A stretch of DNA of 59,009 nt from a virus: positions 1-59,009 of the IMG/VR virus record IMGVR_UViG_3300035698_004207, one strand, 5' to 3'. The notes under the pieces were generated by a model. The model searched no databases and was not told the origin of the DNA. It worked only from the letters and a program-made list of their open reading frames with translations. This document shows, piece by piece, positions 23,401 through 30,450 of this stretch. Made by a program: the position numbers and the translations under genes. Positions within the stretch are counted from its first letter, which is position 1, and every line of letters starts with the position of its first letter.

Positions 23401-26400
23401 GGCAGATTATTGCCAGGCCCGCCAGTTTACCGACGGATCAAATACTGGAATTAACTGCGTGGGAATCTTGGATAAGTATGTTGGGTACTGGTTGTAGCCG
23501 TGTTGAGGCCGGGTCTTGCTTGTCGTACTGTTTGTCCGATATTCCGGCACGATATCGTCAAAAGACAGGATTGCGTTGGGAGAATACTAGATCCGTATAT
23601 GATATAGAGGTCGCAGATAACCATAATTATTTTGCTAACGGTATTCTAGTAAGTAACTCAAGATGGTCGCACATAGAGCTGTCTGAGCCTATGCCTCAGC
23701 CGGTGATGGAAGATCCTATTCGTACGTTGTTGGGCTTGACCAAATCCCAGTACGAAGATGTTATTGCCGGTAAGAAAGAGATACCTGGTGTTGGTACCGG
23801 TACCAGAGCCGTAGCCGAGGCGCTCAAGCGCATGAAGGTCCCTAGCATGATAGAGGGACTACGGGATACCGTTCGAAGCACGTCGTCGGCCACCGGCCGC
23901 GACCTGGCGCTTAAGAAGCTCAAGTACCTAGAGACGTTCGAACGCCAGGGTACCAAGCCGGCTGATCTGGTTGTGAACAAAGTAGGAGTGCTGCCTCCGA
24001 TCTTCAGACCAATCAGCGGGACCAAGGACTTTACGATGGTGGCGGGTGCCAACCGTCTGTACCTGGACATGATGCAGGCTGACAAGAACCTGGTGGCCAT
24101 GCGTGGCCAGCTTGGTGATGACGTTGTTGGCGAAGCCCGGCTCAATCTATACAAGTCGTTCAAGGCCGTTACCGGGTTGGGTGATCCGGTCAAGACCGAT
24201 ACCAAGAGCCATAGGGTCAAGGGCCTGTTATCCGAGATATTTGGTAAGAGCCCGAAGATGGGTATCGTGCAGCGCAGGTTGCTTGGTACACCGGTAGATA
24301 TGGCTGGCCGCTCGGTTATCATACCGAATCCAGAACTAGACATGGATCAGATTGGTATACCTGAGGAGATGGCGTGGAAGCTGTATAGCCCGTTCGCCAT
24401 ACGTAGGATGATCAAAGGCATGGGTAACCGGCCAGATGCCCGTTCACAGGCTGTACGGTTGGTAAGCGAGCACGCACCGCGCGCCCGGGAAGCCATAGTG
24501 GCCGAGATGGCTGAGCGGCCTGTACTGGCTACCAGGGCCCCGGTTCTCCACAAGTACGGTATCATGGCGTTCAACCCGGTTATGACGCCCGGTAAGACGT
24601 TGCAGACAAGCCCGCAGATCATTGCCGGATTTGGCGGAGACTACGACGGCGATTGCGATTTTAGTGCTGTTATCATTGGTGTTGACAGGCCGCTTTTGAC
24701 GCGATACCATGAAGTGTATGGTAAAACCTTCATGGAGGATCGTCTAATGAGCGCCAGATACAAAGCTAAGCTGCCGGTGTTAACGGATAAGGAAGTTTTT
24801 ATATTCAACTTGGAGGACATTCCAAGGGCGGCGTTAATGAGCACTAAGGACGGGGAGAAAGGTTGCATTGATTTTTATCATGTACCGGCGGGTATGAAGG
24901 TACTGGCCTACGATGAAAAGACTGGGGCTGTTAGTTGGTCTAAGGTCGGTGCGTTTTCAATTCATCATGACCGCGAGATAGAGGTTGTTAATCTTAAGTC
25001 TGGGCGGCAGATTATTACCGACGACGATCCCCGAGCGGTTTACGGCGTACCGGCTGGCAGTTTGAAGCTTGGGCGGTTTACCCCCACGGAGGCGGAGAAG
25101 CAGAAGGTGTTGGTGCCGAGGGCCGATCGGTTAGACGTACCGGAACTGATCTCTGATATTGATATTGATAAAGTTGATGACCCGTACTGGAAAACACGCC
25201 AGCTCAACTCTAGCATCAAACTAGACTTCGATTTCGGATATCTTGTTGGAGCTATGGCCGGCGATGGGTGGTCTAGTAGCGATAAGGCTGTTTGTTTGGC
25301 CGCGACTACCAAAGCTGTGGCTGATAAGGTAGACCAGGTTATTAACGCGCTGTTTGATGGTAAGGTTCCTAAACGAGGTTGCGTGGTGTCTAAGACCTCG
25401 TACGGCAAGAGCATCAAGTACTCGTGGCCCAGCACCGAGCTTGCAAAGCTTATCAAACCACTAGTAGGCTCGGGTGCGCGCAACAAGCATCTACCGCCGT
25501 ATTTCTTAACCGGCCCTAAAGAGTTTAGGTTCGGACTGTACGCCGGGCTGATGGACACTGACGGCGGAGTAGGGGTATCGAACGCCAAGACCAAGCCGCA
25601 GCTGATGGCCAACTACTATTCAACCAGTTTGCGATTGATTTACGAGGTTAAACTACTCGCCTCGTCGCTAGGTATTAAAGGGCGGATTACGGCCACAGCA
25701 ACCCCGGCTGGTAAACGTAGCTGGGTTTGTATGTTTTCAGGTCCGGACATCAAGCGCTGGGCCGGCCGCGGGCTGCTTAACCGGGAAAAGCTGTCTAAGA
25801 TCGTAACCACGGAGGTCAACGCCGAGTCTACGGTATCGGCTCGTAACGACCTGGTACCTATTTCTAGAGCGTTGGCAACCCACGTACTTGGCCAGATTAA
25901 CTCCAAGCGGGGCGCCCCTAGGGCGGACAAAACCATGTACGCCAATATATGGCGTGGTCGTGAAGTAGGCTACTTGTCTAGATTGACGGCCAAGCGTTTG
26001 GAATCCTTTGTATCGCGTGATAGCGTTCTTAAGCACGTTGACGGTAAACAGTGGCTGGCTGTTGTTGACTCCGATGTTACGTGGGACCAGGTTGTCTCGG
26101 TGGACAGGACTGGTATGGTAGAAACCGGGTACGATCTAACGGTGCCGGGCAAAGAAACCTTCTTGTCCGTTGATGGACTTGTACTTTCGAATACCATGAA
26201 CTTCCACGTCGTGTCGTCGGACAAAGCTATAGTCGATGCCAAGGACAAAATGTTACCAAGTCGGAACTTGCGTAGCCCTGCTGATTTCGCTACTATGTGG
26301 AAACCTAGGCAGGAGTTCTTACAGGGGTTGTACATGGCCAGTACCAGGAAGAGCGGTAAACGAACGTTACCCGCGTACGACAGTGCCAAGGACGTTATCG

Positions 26401-26456
26401 CGGCGTTCAAGCGTGGCGAGCTGAATATTGAAGACGCTATTACCATGAAGGAGTAG
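20430..26456 (+). CDS. RNA polymerase beta C-terminal part fused to beta-prime N-terminal half, with inteins 3-5
   Basis: The frame continues from 20385 without an obvious start; 20430 is the first ATG. Beta segments: LDVLVNPLGVISRGNPSQLV (bacterial VDIVLNPLGVPSRMN), KLHHTAESKLSGRG, and GGGEMQGLVAHGA. Beta-prime begins about GGLFDRGITGGHGG, then SRWSHIELSEPM, LGTPVDMAGRSVI, ATRAPVLHKYGIMAFNP, and the catalytic DYDGD, continuing to FLQGLYMASTRKSG. Excluding inteins the frame gives 678 residues. The beta-prime N-terminal zinc finger is absent. Beta-prime stops where cyanobacterial RpoC1 ends; the rest is encoded at 37189-39042. No alpha or sigma gene is seen. Confidence 0.9.
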   Translation: MPVDGQGQPLDVLVNPLGVISRGNPSQLVEAILGKIAAARGKPYKVEGFGDDDMVEFAIKELEKSGLSDTESVFDPVMNREIPGILVGKRFFMKLHHTAESKLSGRGLGVYTSEGIPAQAPGGEDSPKRIGGGEMQGLVAHGACFTGATRVLTQEYGWLQISKIVSKRLPLLVASFNSVTKRIEYKKIIDWLCRSVPETDFVEVRTKARVGSRRGGIAGYRRGIKCTRGHEFHTPTGKVQAADLQAGHEILSIGPAIADWQVAALYGSVMGDSYISPQGRVSFVHGHTQYDYLTWKYRLFKNMVRTAPKKQRLSAGGFAKKPTMRFCTLTNHISQRMRVEMYGQHKKVPEGIVAKMGWYGLGIWFADDGGCCNRNGKASVYRLHTNAFTVAECERLALELQEFTGAPWRVVIRSVAGKKRYPILTLTNSEPNTLVDFAKQLGPYLPPMFGYKLGNRYAGVVGSAWSKLVTPQHLTVNPCIVTSIEPYELKSYESGLVYNITVEDNHNYIVHGVLVGNSEVIKDVKNVRGQRNDEYWKAMMMGHPPPTPAIPMAYKKMLALLQGAGINVKKQGNYLHLLAMTDKDVDKMSSGAVNNPDTVKWMSEYGRGSFGEKSMEPVKGGLFDRGITGGHGGCFHPMTQIWTEQGYMSIGDIVLERRRVKVWSYNHAAQAFELKPITNWFKNIAENGISSSVFQDEKRGVDAMRASTLWGTPTHQVYDKHGHCQDLAVATSLQAVTECASLTLRQFLDGCMLGDGHVSEAGNYDEVHCATQKEYAMWKVRVLGTLVPAKNIREFIDTSGGLIRSKVYFRSITHPVLKELRRAWYGSEKKHVSKRQAVAAMNPVSLSVWFMDDGSCFRRVDRNTIQIALSTHGFNKKSVRNLATALYKVYGITSRICRDNKKYGKKPYGWYLLITAKDAHYFLNIVAPYIHPSMVYKLPKRPITSYCKCGREILRIRDICNMCLLDEARNCGAHKLPKHIRRRLGGTVGVRQIIARPASLPTDQILELTAWESWISMLGTGCSRVEAGSCLSYCLSDIPARYRQKTGLRWENTRSVYDIEVADNHNYFANGILVSNSRWSHIELSEPMPQPVMEDPIRTLLGLTKSQYEDVIAGKKEIPGVGTGTRAVAEALKRMKVPSMIEGLRDTVRSTSSATGRDLALKKLKYLETFERQGTKPADLVVNKVGVLPPIFRPISGTKDFTMVAGANRLYLDMMQADKNLVAMRGQLGDDVVGEARLNLYKSFKAVTGLGDPVKTDTKSHRVKGLLSEIFGKSPKMGIVQRRLLGTPVDMAGRSVIIPNPELDMDQIGIPEEMAWKLYSPFAIRRMIKGMGNRPDARSQAVRLVSEHAPRAREAIVAEMAERPVLATRAPVLHKYGIMAFNPVMTPGKTLQTSPQIIAGFGGDYDGDCDFSAVIIGVDRPLLTRYHEVYGKTFMEDRLMSARYKAKLPVLTDKEVFIFNLEDIPRAALMSTKDGEKGCIDFYHVPAGMKVLAYDEKTGAVSWSKVGAFSIHHDREIEVVNLKSGRQIITDDDPRAVYGVPAGSLKLGRFTPTEAEKQKVLVPRADRLDVPELISDIDIDKVDDPYWKTRQLNSSIKLDFDFGYLVGAMAGDGWSSSDKAVCLAATTKAVADKVDQVINALFDGKVPKRGCVVSKTSYGKSIKYSWPSTELAKLIKPLVGSGARNKHLPPYFLTGPKEFRFGLYAGLMDTDGGVGVSNAKTKPQLMANYYSTSLRLIYEVKLLASSLGIKGRITATATPAGKRSWVCMFSGPDIKRWAGRGLLNREKLSKIVTTEVNAESTVSARNDLVPISRALATHVLGQINSKRGAPRADKTMYANIWRGREVGYLSRLTAKRLESFVSRDSVLKHVDGKQWLAVVDSDVTWDQVVSVDRTGMVETGYDLTVPGKETFLSVDGLVLSNTMNFHVVSSDKAIVDAKDKMLPSRNLRSPADFATMWKPRQEFLQGLYMASTRKSGKRTLPAYDSAKDVIAAFKRGELNIEDAITMKE
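20859..21980 (+). mobile_element. Intein 3 in RNA polymerase beta C-terminal part (374 aa)
   Basis: Residues 144-517 of the second frame. Starts CFTGATRVLTQEYGWLQ and ends VYNITVEDNHNYIVHGV then LVGN before Ser+1 (SEVIKDV). The endonuclease region has LYGSVMGDSYIS and WFADDGGCC, a LAGLIDADG-type pair. The bases are visibly more A/T-rich than the surrounding extein, suggesting recent arrival. The penultimate His is replaced by Gly. Insertion follows MQGLVAHGA. Confidence 0.92.
22329..23657 (+). mobile_element. Intein 4 in beta-prime N-terminal half (443 aa)
   Basis: Residues 634-1076 of the second frame. Starts CFHPMTQIWTEQGYM, with FLDGCMLGDGHVSE and SVWFMDDGSCFRR as LAGLIDADG-type blocks, and ends VYDIEVADNHNYFANGI then LVSN before Ser+1 (SRWSHIEL). 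It carries a CxC...CNMC cluster (CKCGREILRIRDICNMC) like a small zinc ribbon near its end, an unusual extra in an intein. The penultimate His is replaced by Ser. Confidence 0.92.
24654..26192 (+). mobile_element. Intein 5 at the beta-prime catalytic aspartate loop (513 aa)
   Basis: Residues 1409-1921. Inserted exactly after DYDGD, the magnesium-binding loop, and before TMNFHVV (Thr+1). It ends ETGYDLTVPGKETFLSV then DGLVLSN, typical of inteins with a Thr or Ser acceptor. Endonuclease blocks are LVGAMAGDGWSS and YAGLMDTDGGVG. The N-terminal block is odd: CDFSAVIIGVDRPLLTRYH precedes about 70 residues before the usual MKVLAYDEKTGAV strand. It is the largest intein here. Confidence 0.9.
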
Positions 26457-26517
26457 ATGTACTATATATGTGCCATATCAGGTAGATATGTGTTATATGT
26501 GCCAACAGGAGGTGAGC

Positions 26518-26661
26518 ATGAAGTTCTGTGGATTGATGGGTGTAAGTAACAACGGGATGCTAGTGACACCAAGCGGTGTAAACTTGTTTAGAGTGCCTGC
26601 GAGTTGGGCACGTGTCGTTCAGAGAGTTCAGCATTGGTATGCTGCGCGTACTTGGAAATAA
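26518..26661 (+). CDS. Small protein, 47 aa
   Basis: The ATG at 26518 follows AGGAGGTGAGC. The peptide MKFCGLMGVSNNGMLVTPSG is followed by an amphipathic, Trp-rich basic end (WARVVQRVQHWYAARTWK). The short upstream gap contains two TATATGTGCCA repeats. No function recognised; an antimicrobial-like or membrane-associated peptide is possible from the composition alone. Confidence 0.5.
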   Translation: MKFCGLMGVSNNGMLVTPSGVNLFRVPASWARVVQRVQHWYAARTWK

Positions 26662-26671
26662 GGAGGGGAAC

Positions 26672-26935
26672 ATGAGTGAAGCAAAAGTAAAACCGGTAGA
26701 TGTAGGGGAGGCTAAGAACCTACCAAGTGGTCGATGGATATTCACCGTGGTCGCGGCGGCCGTGCTTGGGATGTTTGGGGCGTTAGTCGCAGGTGGGTTG
26801 TGTGTGATGCTGTGCATGAACAAGCTGGCGGTAGCGGTTATTCTAGCTATCTTCTCGCAGATCAACACCACAATACTTCTGGTAGCCAACTGGTATTTCC
26901 AGAGACAGGATCGCGCCAATGACGGAACAAAGTAA
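26672..26935 (+). CDS. Holin-like membrane protein with two transmembrane helices, 87 aa
   Basis: AAGGAGGGG precedes the ATG. Two hydrophobic segments are visible, about residues 22-48 (WIFTVVAAAVLGMFGALVAG then GLCVMLC) and 52-74 (LAVAVILAIFSQINTTILLV), with a short charged tail. The size and the two-helix layout resemble class II holins, which disrupt the inner membrane to release endolysin. The assignment is weak because no endolysin is adjacent; the nearest wall hydrolase is at 33726. Confidence 0.5.
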   Translation: MSEAKVKPVDVGEAKNLPSGRWIFTVVAAAVLGMFGALVAGGLCVMLCMNKLAVAVILAIFSQINTTILLVANWYFQRQDRANDGTK

Positions 26936-27179
26936 CGACGACTTTCGTAATTCCAACGAAAGCATAGAGATATTCTTTGATTCCCGTACGAAGAAACTAA
27001 CAGGTCTGGGAGTGCTTAGGTCAAGGATAGCTATCCCGGATGGTGTGGGTGAGCGCGTAGACGGCGCGGCCGAAGATAGTAGGCTTTGCCCAGTTAATGA
27101 GGCGTTTGGCGACCTGCTTGATAACTTCGTTGTAGACCTGTGTGAGGTGCTAGAAGGTGGTGTCGAGAAAGGTGCTTAA
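26919..27179 (+). CDS. Hypothetical acidic protein, 86 aa
   Basis: Starts MTEQSNDDFRNSNESIEIFF, overlapping the preceding gene by 17 bases and the following gene by 23 bases. The middle part (LGVLRSRIAIPDGVGERV) looks like a small beta module and the end is acidic. No family recognised. Confidence 0.55.
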   Translation: MTEQSNDDFRNSNESIEIFFDSRTKKLTGLGVLRSRIAIPDGVGERVDGAAEDSRLCPVNEAFGDLLDNFVVDLCEVLEGGVEKGA

Positions 27180-28485
27180 TCTACCGAAGATAGCCATACT
27201 GATAACCACGCTCAATCGTAAGGATCTGTTAGAGGAGTCGTTGACGACTCTTCTACCAGACTCCGAGCACTTCGAGCGGCTAATCATTCTGGACAACGGC
27301 CGCCAAGGTATTGAGGTCGATCACCCCAAGGTATCGGTGTTCGAACAGAAGAAGTCTATGCATGCGGCGGAGAGCTGGAACTACGGTCTGACCCAGTTAC
27401 TTGAGGTCACAGACTGTGACCACATGTTGGTACTGCATGATGATGTGGCATTGCGCCGCGGTCAGCTCGAGAGCATACGCATGCAGCTACGGGATGAACC
27501 TGGTTACTGGTTGTACCACAGCACGCACGGTATGTGTTCGTTTGTCGTACACCGTGACTACCTGAAGAACAGTACACTGTGGTTTGACACCGGGTTCAAC
27601 AACCACTACCACGACTACGACTTCCGCTACCGGTTGTGGATAGCTGAGGCCGAGCGAGTCAAGGTCCTGGGTGCTCTCAATCCCCGTACGTACAGACGAG
27701 GTAGCAGCATGACCAAGACCAACGGGCTACGTGAGTCCAGAACCAAGAGCAGGGAGCGGTATACCGCTAAGTGGGGCGGTCGCCCAGATCAAGAGCAGTA
27801 CACCGTGTCGTTCAATGCCGATCCCCGGGCTATCAGACTTAACATCGTCACCCCTTGTTGTCGGCCAGAGCGGTTGAAGGCCGTAATGGAGTCACTGTTA
27901 GCCAATCCAGATAAACTGGGTGACGTGGAACTTCAGTGGTACATCGGGTTAGACAGCAGTCAGATCTCAGAGGATAAGATAGCGGAGATTAAGGGCTGGG
28001 AGTCCTGCTGGATTACCGTTGGGTCCGTACAGCACCCGGACAGTGATAAAGGTAACGCCCAACGTAATTGGTGCCTGGACGCCGTCGAAGACCAGCACGA
28101 TGGTGATATCAAGGACTTCGTGTACTTTGTTGACGATGATAATATCATGCATTCTGACTTTTATGAACATGTGGTACCGGTGCTTAAACATGGTAGCACC
28201 CAAGGGATTCTATTTGACACACAGACCAAAGGTGGTAGAATCTTGTTTAGAGCTGGGGAAGATACACCGATCAAAGCGCGGTATACTGACACCGCTCAAA
28301 TTGTTGTGGCCTCGGATGTCATTGGCGATATACGGTGGGTTCTATCTGAGGTTGATCACCCATCGGATGGTGTGTTTGCCGAAGCCACGTTAGGCAGCTT
28401 ACGTCACGGACTTGTGTATTTGGATAAGCAACTTGGGTACCATAACTATCAGACACCGGAGACCCATGGTGAGAAATGTAATTGA
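27157..28485 (+). CDS. Tandem-domain family 2-like glycosyltransferase, 442 aa
   Basis: The first domain (residues about 10-200) begins IAILITTLNRKDLLEESL, with LIILDNGRQG and MLVLHDDVAL, matching the nucleotide-sugar-binding fold of GT2/GT-A enzymes. The second domain (about 230-430) begins LNIVTPCCRPERLKAVMESL and contains a VYFVDDDNIM acidic metal-binding motif. Such enzymes transfer a sugar from a nucleotide donor; in a phage they may modify virion proteins, DNA or host surface glycans. The start is GTG; 27157, 27160 and 27172 are all possible, with GAGG 9 bases before the first. Adjacent genes give no clear substrate. Confidence 0.75.
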   Translation: MVSRKVLNLPKIAILITTLNRKDLLEESLTTLLPDSEHFERLIILDNGRQGIEVDHPKVSVFEQKKSMHAAESWNYGLTQLLEVTDCDHMLVLHDDVALRRGQLESIRMQLRDEPGYWLYHSTHGMCSFVVHRDYLKNSTLWFDTGFNNHYHDYDFRYRLWIAEAERVKVLGALNPRTYRRGSSMTKTNGLRESRTKSRERYTAKWGGRPDQEQYTVSFNADPRAIRLNIVTPCCRPERLKAVMESLLANPDKLGDVELQWYIGLDSSQISEDKIAEIKGWESCWITVGSVQHPDSDKGNAQRNWCLDAVEDQHDGDIKDFVYFVDDDNIMHSDFYEHVVPVLKHGSTQGILFDTQTKGGRILFRAGEDTPIKARYTDTAQIVVASDVIGDIRWVLSEVDHPSDGVFAEATLGSLRHGLVYLDKQLGYHNYQTPETHGEKCN

Positions 28486-29572
28486 CAGTAACACAGCTTA
28501 CCAGTTTGGTAAGGAAGCTGCAGGACTACAAGGCCCTACTCCTTCTAGTGCCTACGCTCAGTCCAAGCAGCATATCGGTTCCAGCATACCTACCGGTGGT
28601 ATGGGCGGTGGTTCCAAGGCGATGTTCAGTTCCGGAGTCAATCAAAGCAACGTTGGTGGCAAACTCCGTGATAGCATGGGCGGCGGTCCCGGCATACTAC
28701 GTCGACCAAGTTCGTACATGGGTGGAGGCGGGTCAAGCACAGGTAGGTATCCTAAGGTGTATGCAGGACCACAAGGTGGCGCGGCCGGTAAGGGTGGTGT
28801 AGTCGGTGCCAGGCAGCCTGGCAGAGCAAACTCTATTTCCAATTTCGCAAGTGCCATGAACGCCCCGGGCAGTGATCAACTTGGTAGGGCAATGAGCAGG
28901 CTGGTAGGTCGGGCGTCGGCCACGCGTCAGTCTGATCGTCCGGTAAAGCACTTCACAGCACAAGAAGGCTATACTCCTATTGTTGGTGGTAAGGCCATTG
29001 GTGCCGGCCAGGGTGTGGCGTCGCAGAAGCAGGATGACGGTAGCTACAAGGTTGTGTCAATGGGTGGGTACAAGCCACAGATGGGCCCGGGCAAACCTAC
29101 GATGATTCCTACACCGATACCAGGTGTGTCACTTCCAGTTCCTGGTAACATGTTGGCCCACGTTGGCAGGGCAGCCAAGACCTACGGTAACCAGTTTATG
29201 GCATCACGGGATAAATCACCCGGTTCATTCTGGGGCGGCGTTGCCGGACTCACGAATCCAAATAAGATACGCACATCACAGAAAGAACGGTACATGACCA
29301 TGGCCCGTGAGAACCAGCGTGCGAACGCCCAGGCAAAAGCGGATAGCGATTACGCCATGGAGCAGTTATCGGATAGCACATCGGGTCGTCACGATCCGGA
29401 AACCAGAGCCGCAGGCAGGGCCGATTACGTAGCTAGCGAGCGCAACGCACGTATCAAGTCGGTTAGGGATAGGATGGCGGCACATAAGAAGAAACAACTA
29501 CAGCTGTTGTATGGTAATATCTCGGATAGGCCAGCCGGTTACGGCTTTGATGATTTCAGGTCAACGGTATAG
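28466..29572 (+). CDS. Gly/Ser-rich structural-type protein, 368 aa
   Basis: The ATG at 28466 lies 4 bases after a CCGGAG ribosome site and overlaps the glycosyltransferase end by 20 bases. The N-terminal 130 residues are rich in Gly, Ser, Met and Pro (SSIPTGGMGGGSKAMFSSG) with little secondary structure, like virion tail or internal proteins. The end has charged helices. No motif recognised. Confidence 0.6.
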   Translation: MVRNVIDSNTAYQFGKEAAGLQGPTPSSAYAQSKQHIGSSIPTGGMGGGSKAMFSSGVNQSNVGGKLRDSMGGGPGILRRPSSYMGGGGSSTGRYPKVYAGPQGGAAGKGGVVGARQPGRANSISNFASAMNAPGSDQLGRAMSRLVGRASATRQSDRPVKHFTAQEGYTPIVGGKAIGAGQGVASQKQDDGSYKVVSMGGYKPQMGPGKPTMIPTPIPGVSLPVPGNMLAHVGRAAKTYGNQFMASRDKSPGSFWGGVAGLTNPNKIRTSQKERYMTMARENQRANAQAKADSDYAMEQLSDSTSGRHDPETRAAGRADYVASERNARIKSVRDRMAAHKKKQLQLLYGNISDRPAGYGFDDFRSTV

Positions 29573-29580
29573 GGGACGTG

Positions 29581-29982
29581 ATGATCAAGGAAGCTATTAA
29601 GAAATGGGCGTGGTTCGGAGCGGCCAAGAACGTGGTGTATTCGGTGATTGCCATCGTAGGCATGGTTGCCACGGCGTTGGTAATCAGTATCAGGTTTGTG
29701 GACAGCGCGAACGCCACGGAGGTCATAGCCAAGACCAATAGGGCTGATATTGTCACCATCAAGGAATCGGTATCTGGACTTACTCACAAGATTGACGTTA
29801 GTCAGAAATCTATAAACAAGCTGACTACGTCGGTAGACAAACTTGGTACCGATTCGAATGAGACGACGCTGGCGTTGGCCAGGCTGCAGACCGAGGTAGC
29901 GGATTTTAAGACTCAGCAGGCGGAGCTGATCAGAGTACTTATGAAGTTAAACAGGACTGTAGAGAACGGTAACGGTCACTAG
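29581..29982 (+). CDS. Membrane-anchored coiled-coil protein, 133 aa (spanin-like)
   Basis: A basic N terminus is followed by one hydrophobic segment (VVYSVIAIVGMVATALVISI) and then a long heptad-rich region (LTHKIDVSQKSINKLTTSV, LARLQTEVADFKTQQAEL). This is the layout of an inner-membrane spanin, and the next gene is an outer-membrane-type lipoprotein, the usual i-spanin/o-spanin order. A GTG at 29578 is an alternative start. The assignment is by architecture only. Confidence 0.5.
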   Translation: MIKEAIKKWAWFGAAKNVVYSVIAIVGMVATALVISIRFVDSANATEVIAKTNRADIVTIKESVSGLTHKIDVSQKSINKLTTSVDKLGTDSNETTLALARLQTEVADFKTQQAELIRVLMKLNRTVENGNGH

Positions 29983-29990
29983 GAGGAACT

Positions 29991-30413
29991 ATGAAGAAGC
30001 GTAACAGAAGTGGAGTCACGTTCATAACCGCGGTAGAGCTATCAGCGTTGTTTGTGTTTATGATCTTGGTGGCTGGATGTACGACTACCATTTTGAGCAA
30101 TATTCGGATCGGCAACGGCAACAACGTCTTGGCTAGCAAGTCAGCAACTGCGGACAAGAGTGTCATTACCGAGAACATCGAGGGCGACGCCAGTCTTAAC
30201 CTGGCCGTGAGTAACATCGTAGGCGCGGTTACCAGCAGCTTGCGAAAAATGGGTGTAAAAACCGAAGAAAGTGACGAAACACACGTTACTATTCTAAGCA
30301 ACTTTGATATACTGAGTGGTAATAACGTTGGAGCCAGCAAGTCGACAACGGCTAGCAGCGACAGCACTGTAGATGCTATTATCGTTGGTGATGATAGCGG
30401 TAACGTACAATAG
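29991..30413 (+). CDS. Lipoprotein, 140 aa
   Basis: A signal peptide with hydrophobic core (ITAVELSALFVFMILVAGC) ends in the lipobox LVAGC, cut before Cys30. The mature part has two imperfect repeats of the form GNGNNVLASKSATADKSV and SGNNVGASKSTTASSDSTV. It follows a membrane-anchored coiled-coil gene, so it could be an outer-membrane spanin partner, although it is not Pro-rich. AGGAGG precedes the ATG. Confidence 0.65.
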   Translation: MKKRNRSGVTFITAVELSALFVFMILVAGCTTTILSNIRIGNGNNVLASKSATADKSVITENIEGDASLNLAVSNIVGAVTSSLRKMGVKTEESDETHVTILSNFDILSGNNVGASKSTTASSDSTVDAIIVGDDSGNVQ

Positions 30414-30438
30414 ATGTTGGAACGGCGTTCCAATATCT
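30412..30438. repeat. Dispersed palindrome, copy B
   Basis: Core TTGGAACGGCGTTCCAA at 30417-30433, flanked by AGAT and ATCT so the arms extend to 13 bp with one G-T wobble. It begins on the stop codon of the lipoprotein gene and precedes the ribosome site of the next gene. No T-run follows. Confidence 0.85.
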
Positions 30439-30450
30439 CTAGGAGAAGAT

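Noticed and set aside
15972-26456. Stop-codon reassignment (TAA read as sense)
   Set aside because: TAA ends many other well-supported genes in the window, so general recoding is not credible; only a local event at 20382 is considered.
26456-26518. TATATGTGCCA direct repeats as a CRISPR or attachment site
   Set aside because: There are only two short copies in about 50 bases, with no spacer pattern, integrase or matching site.
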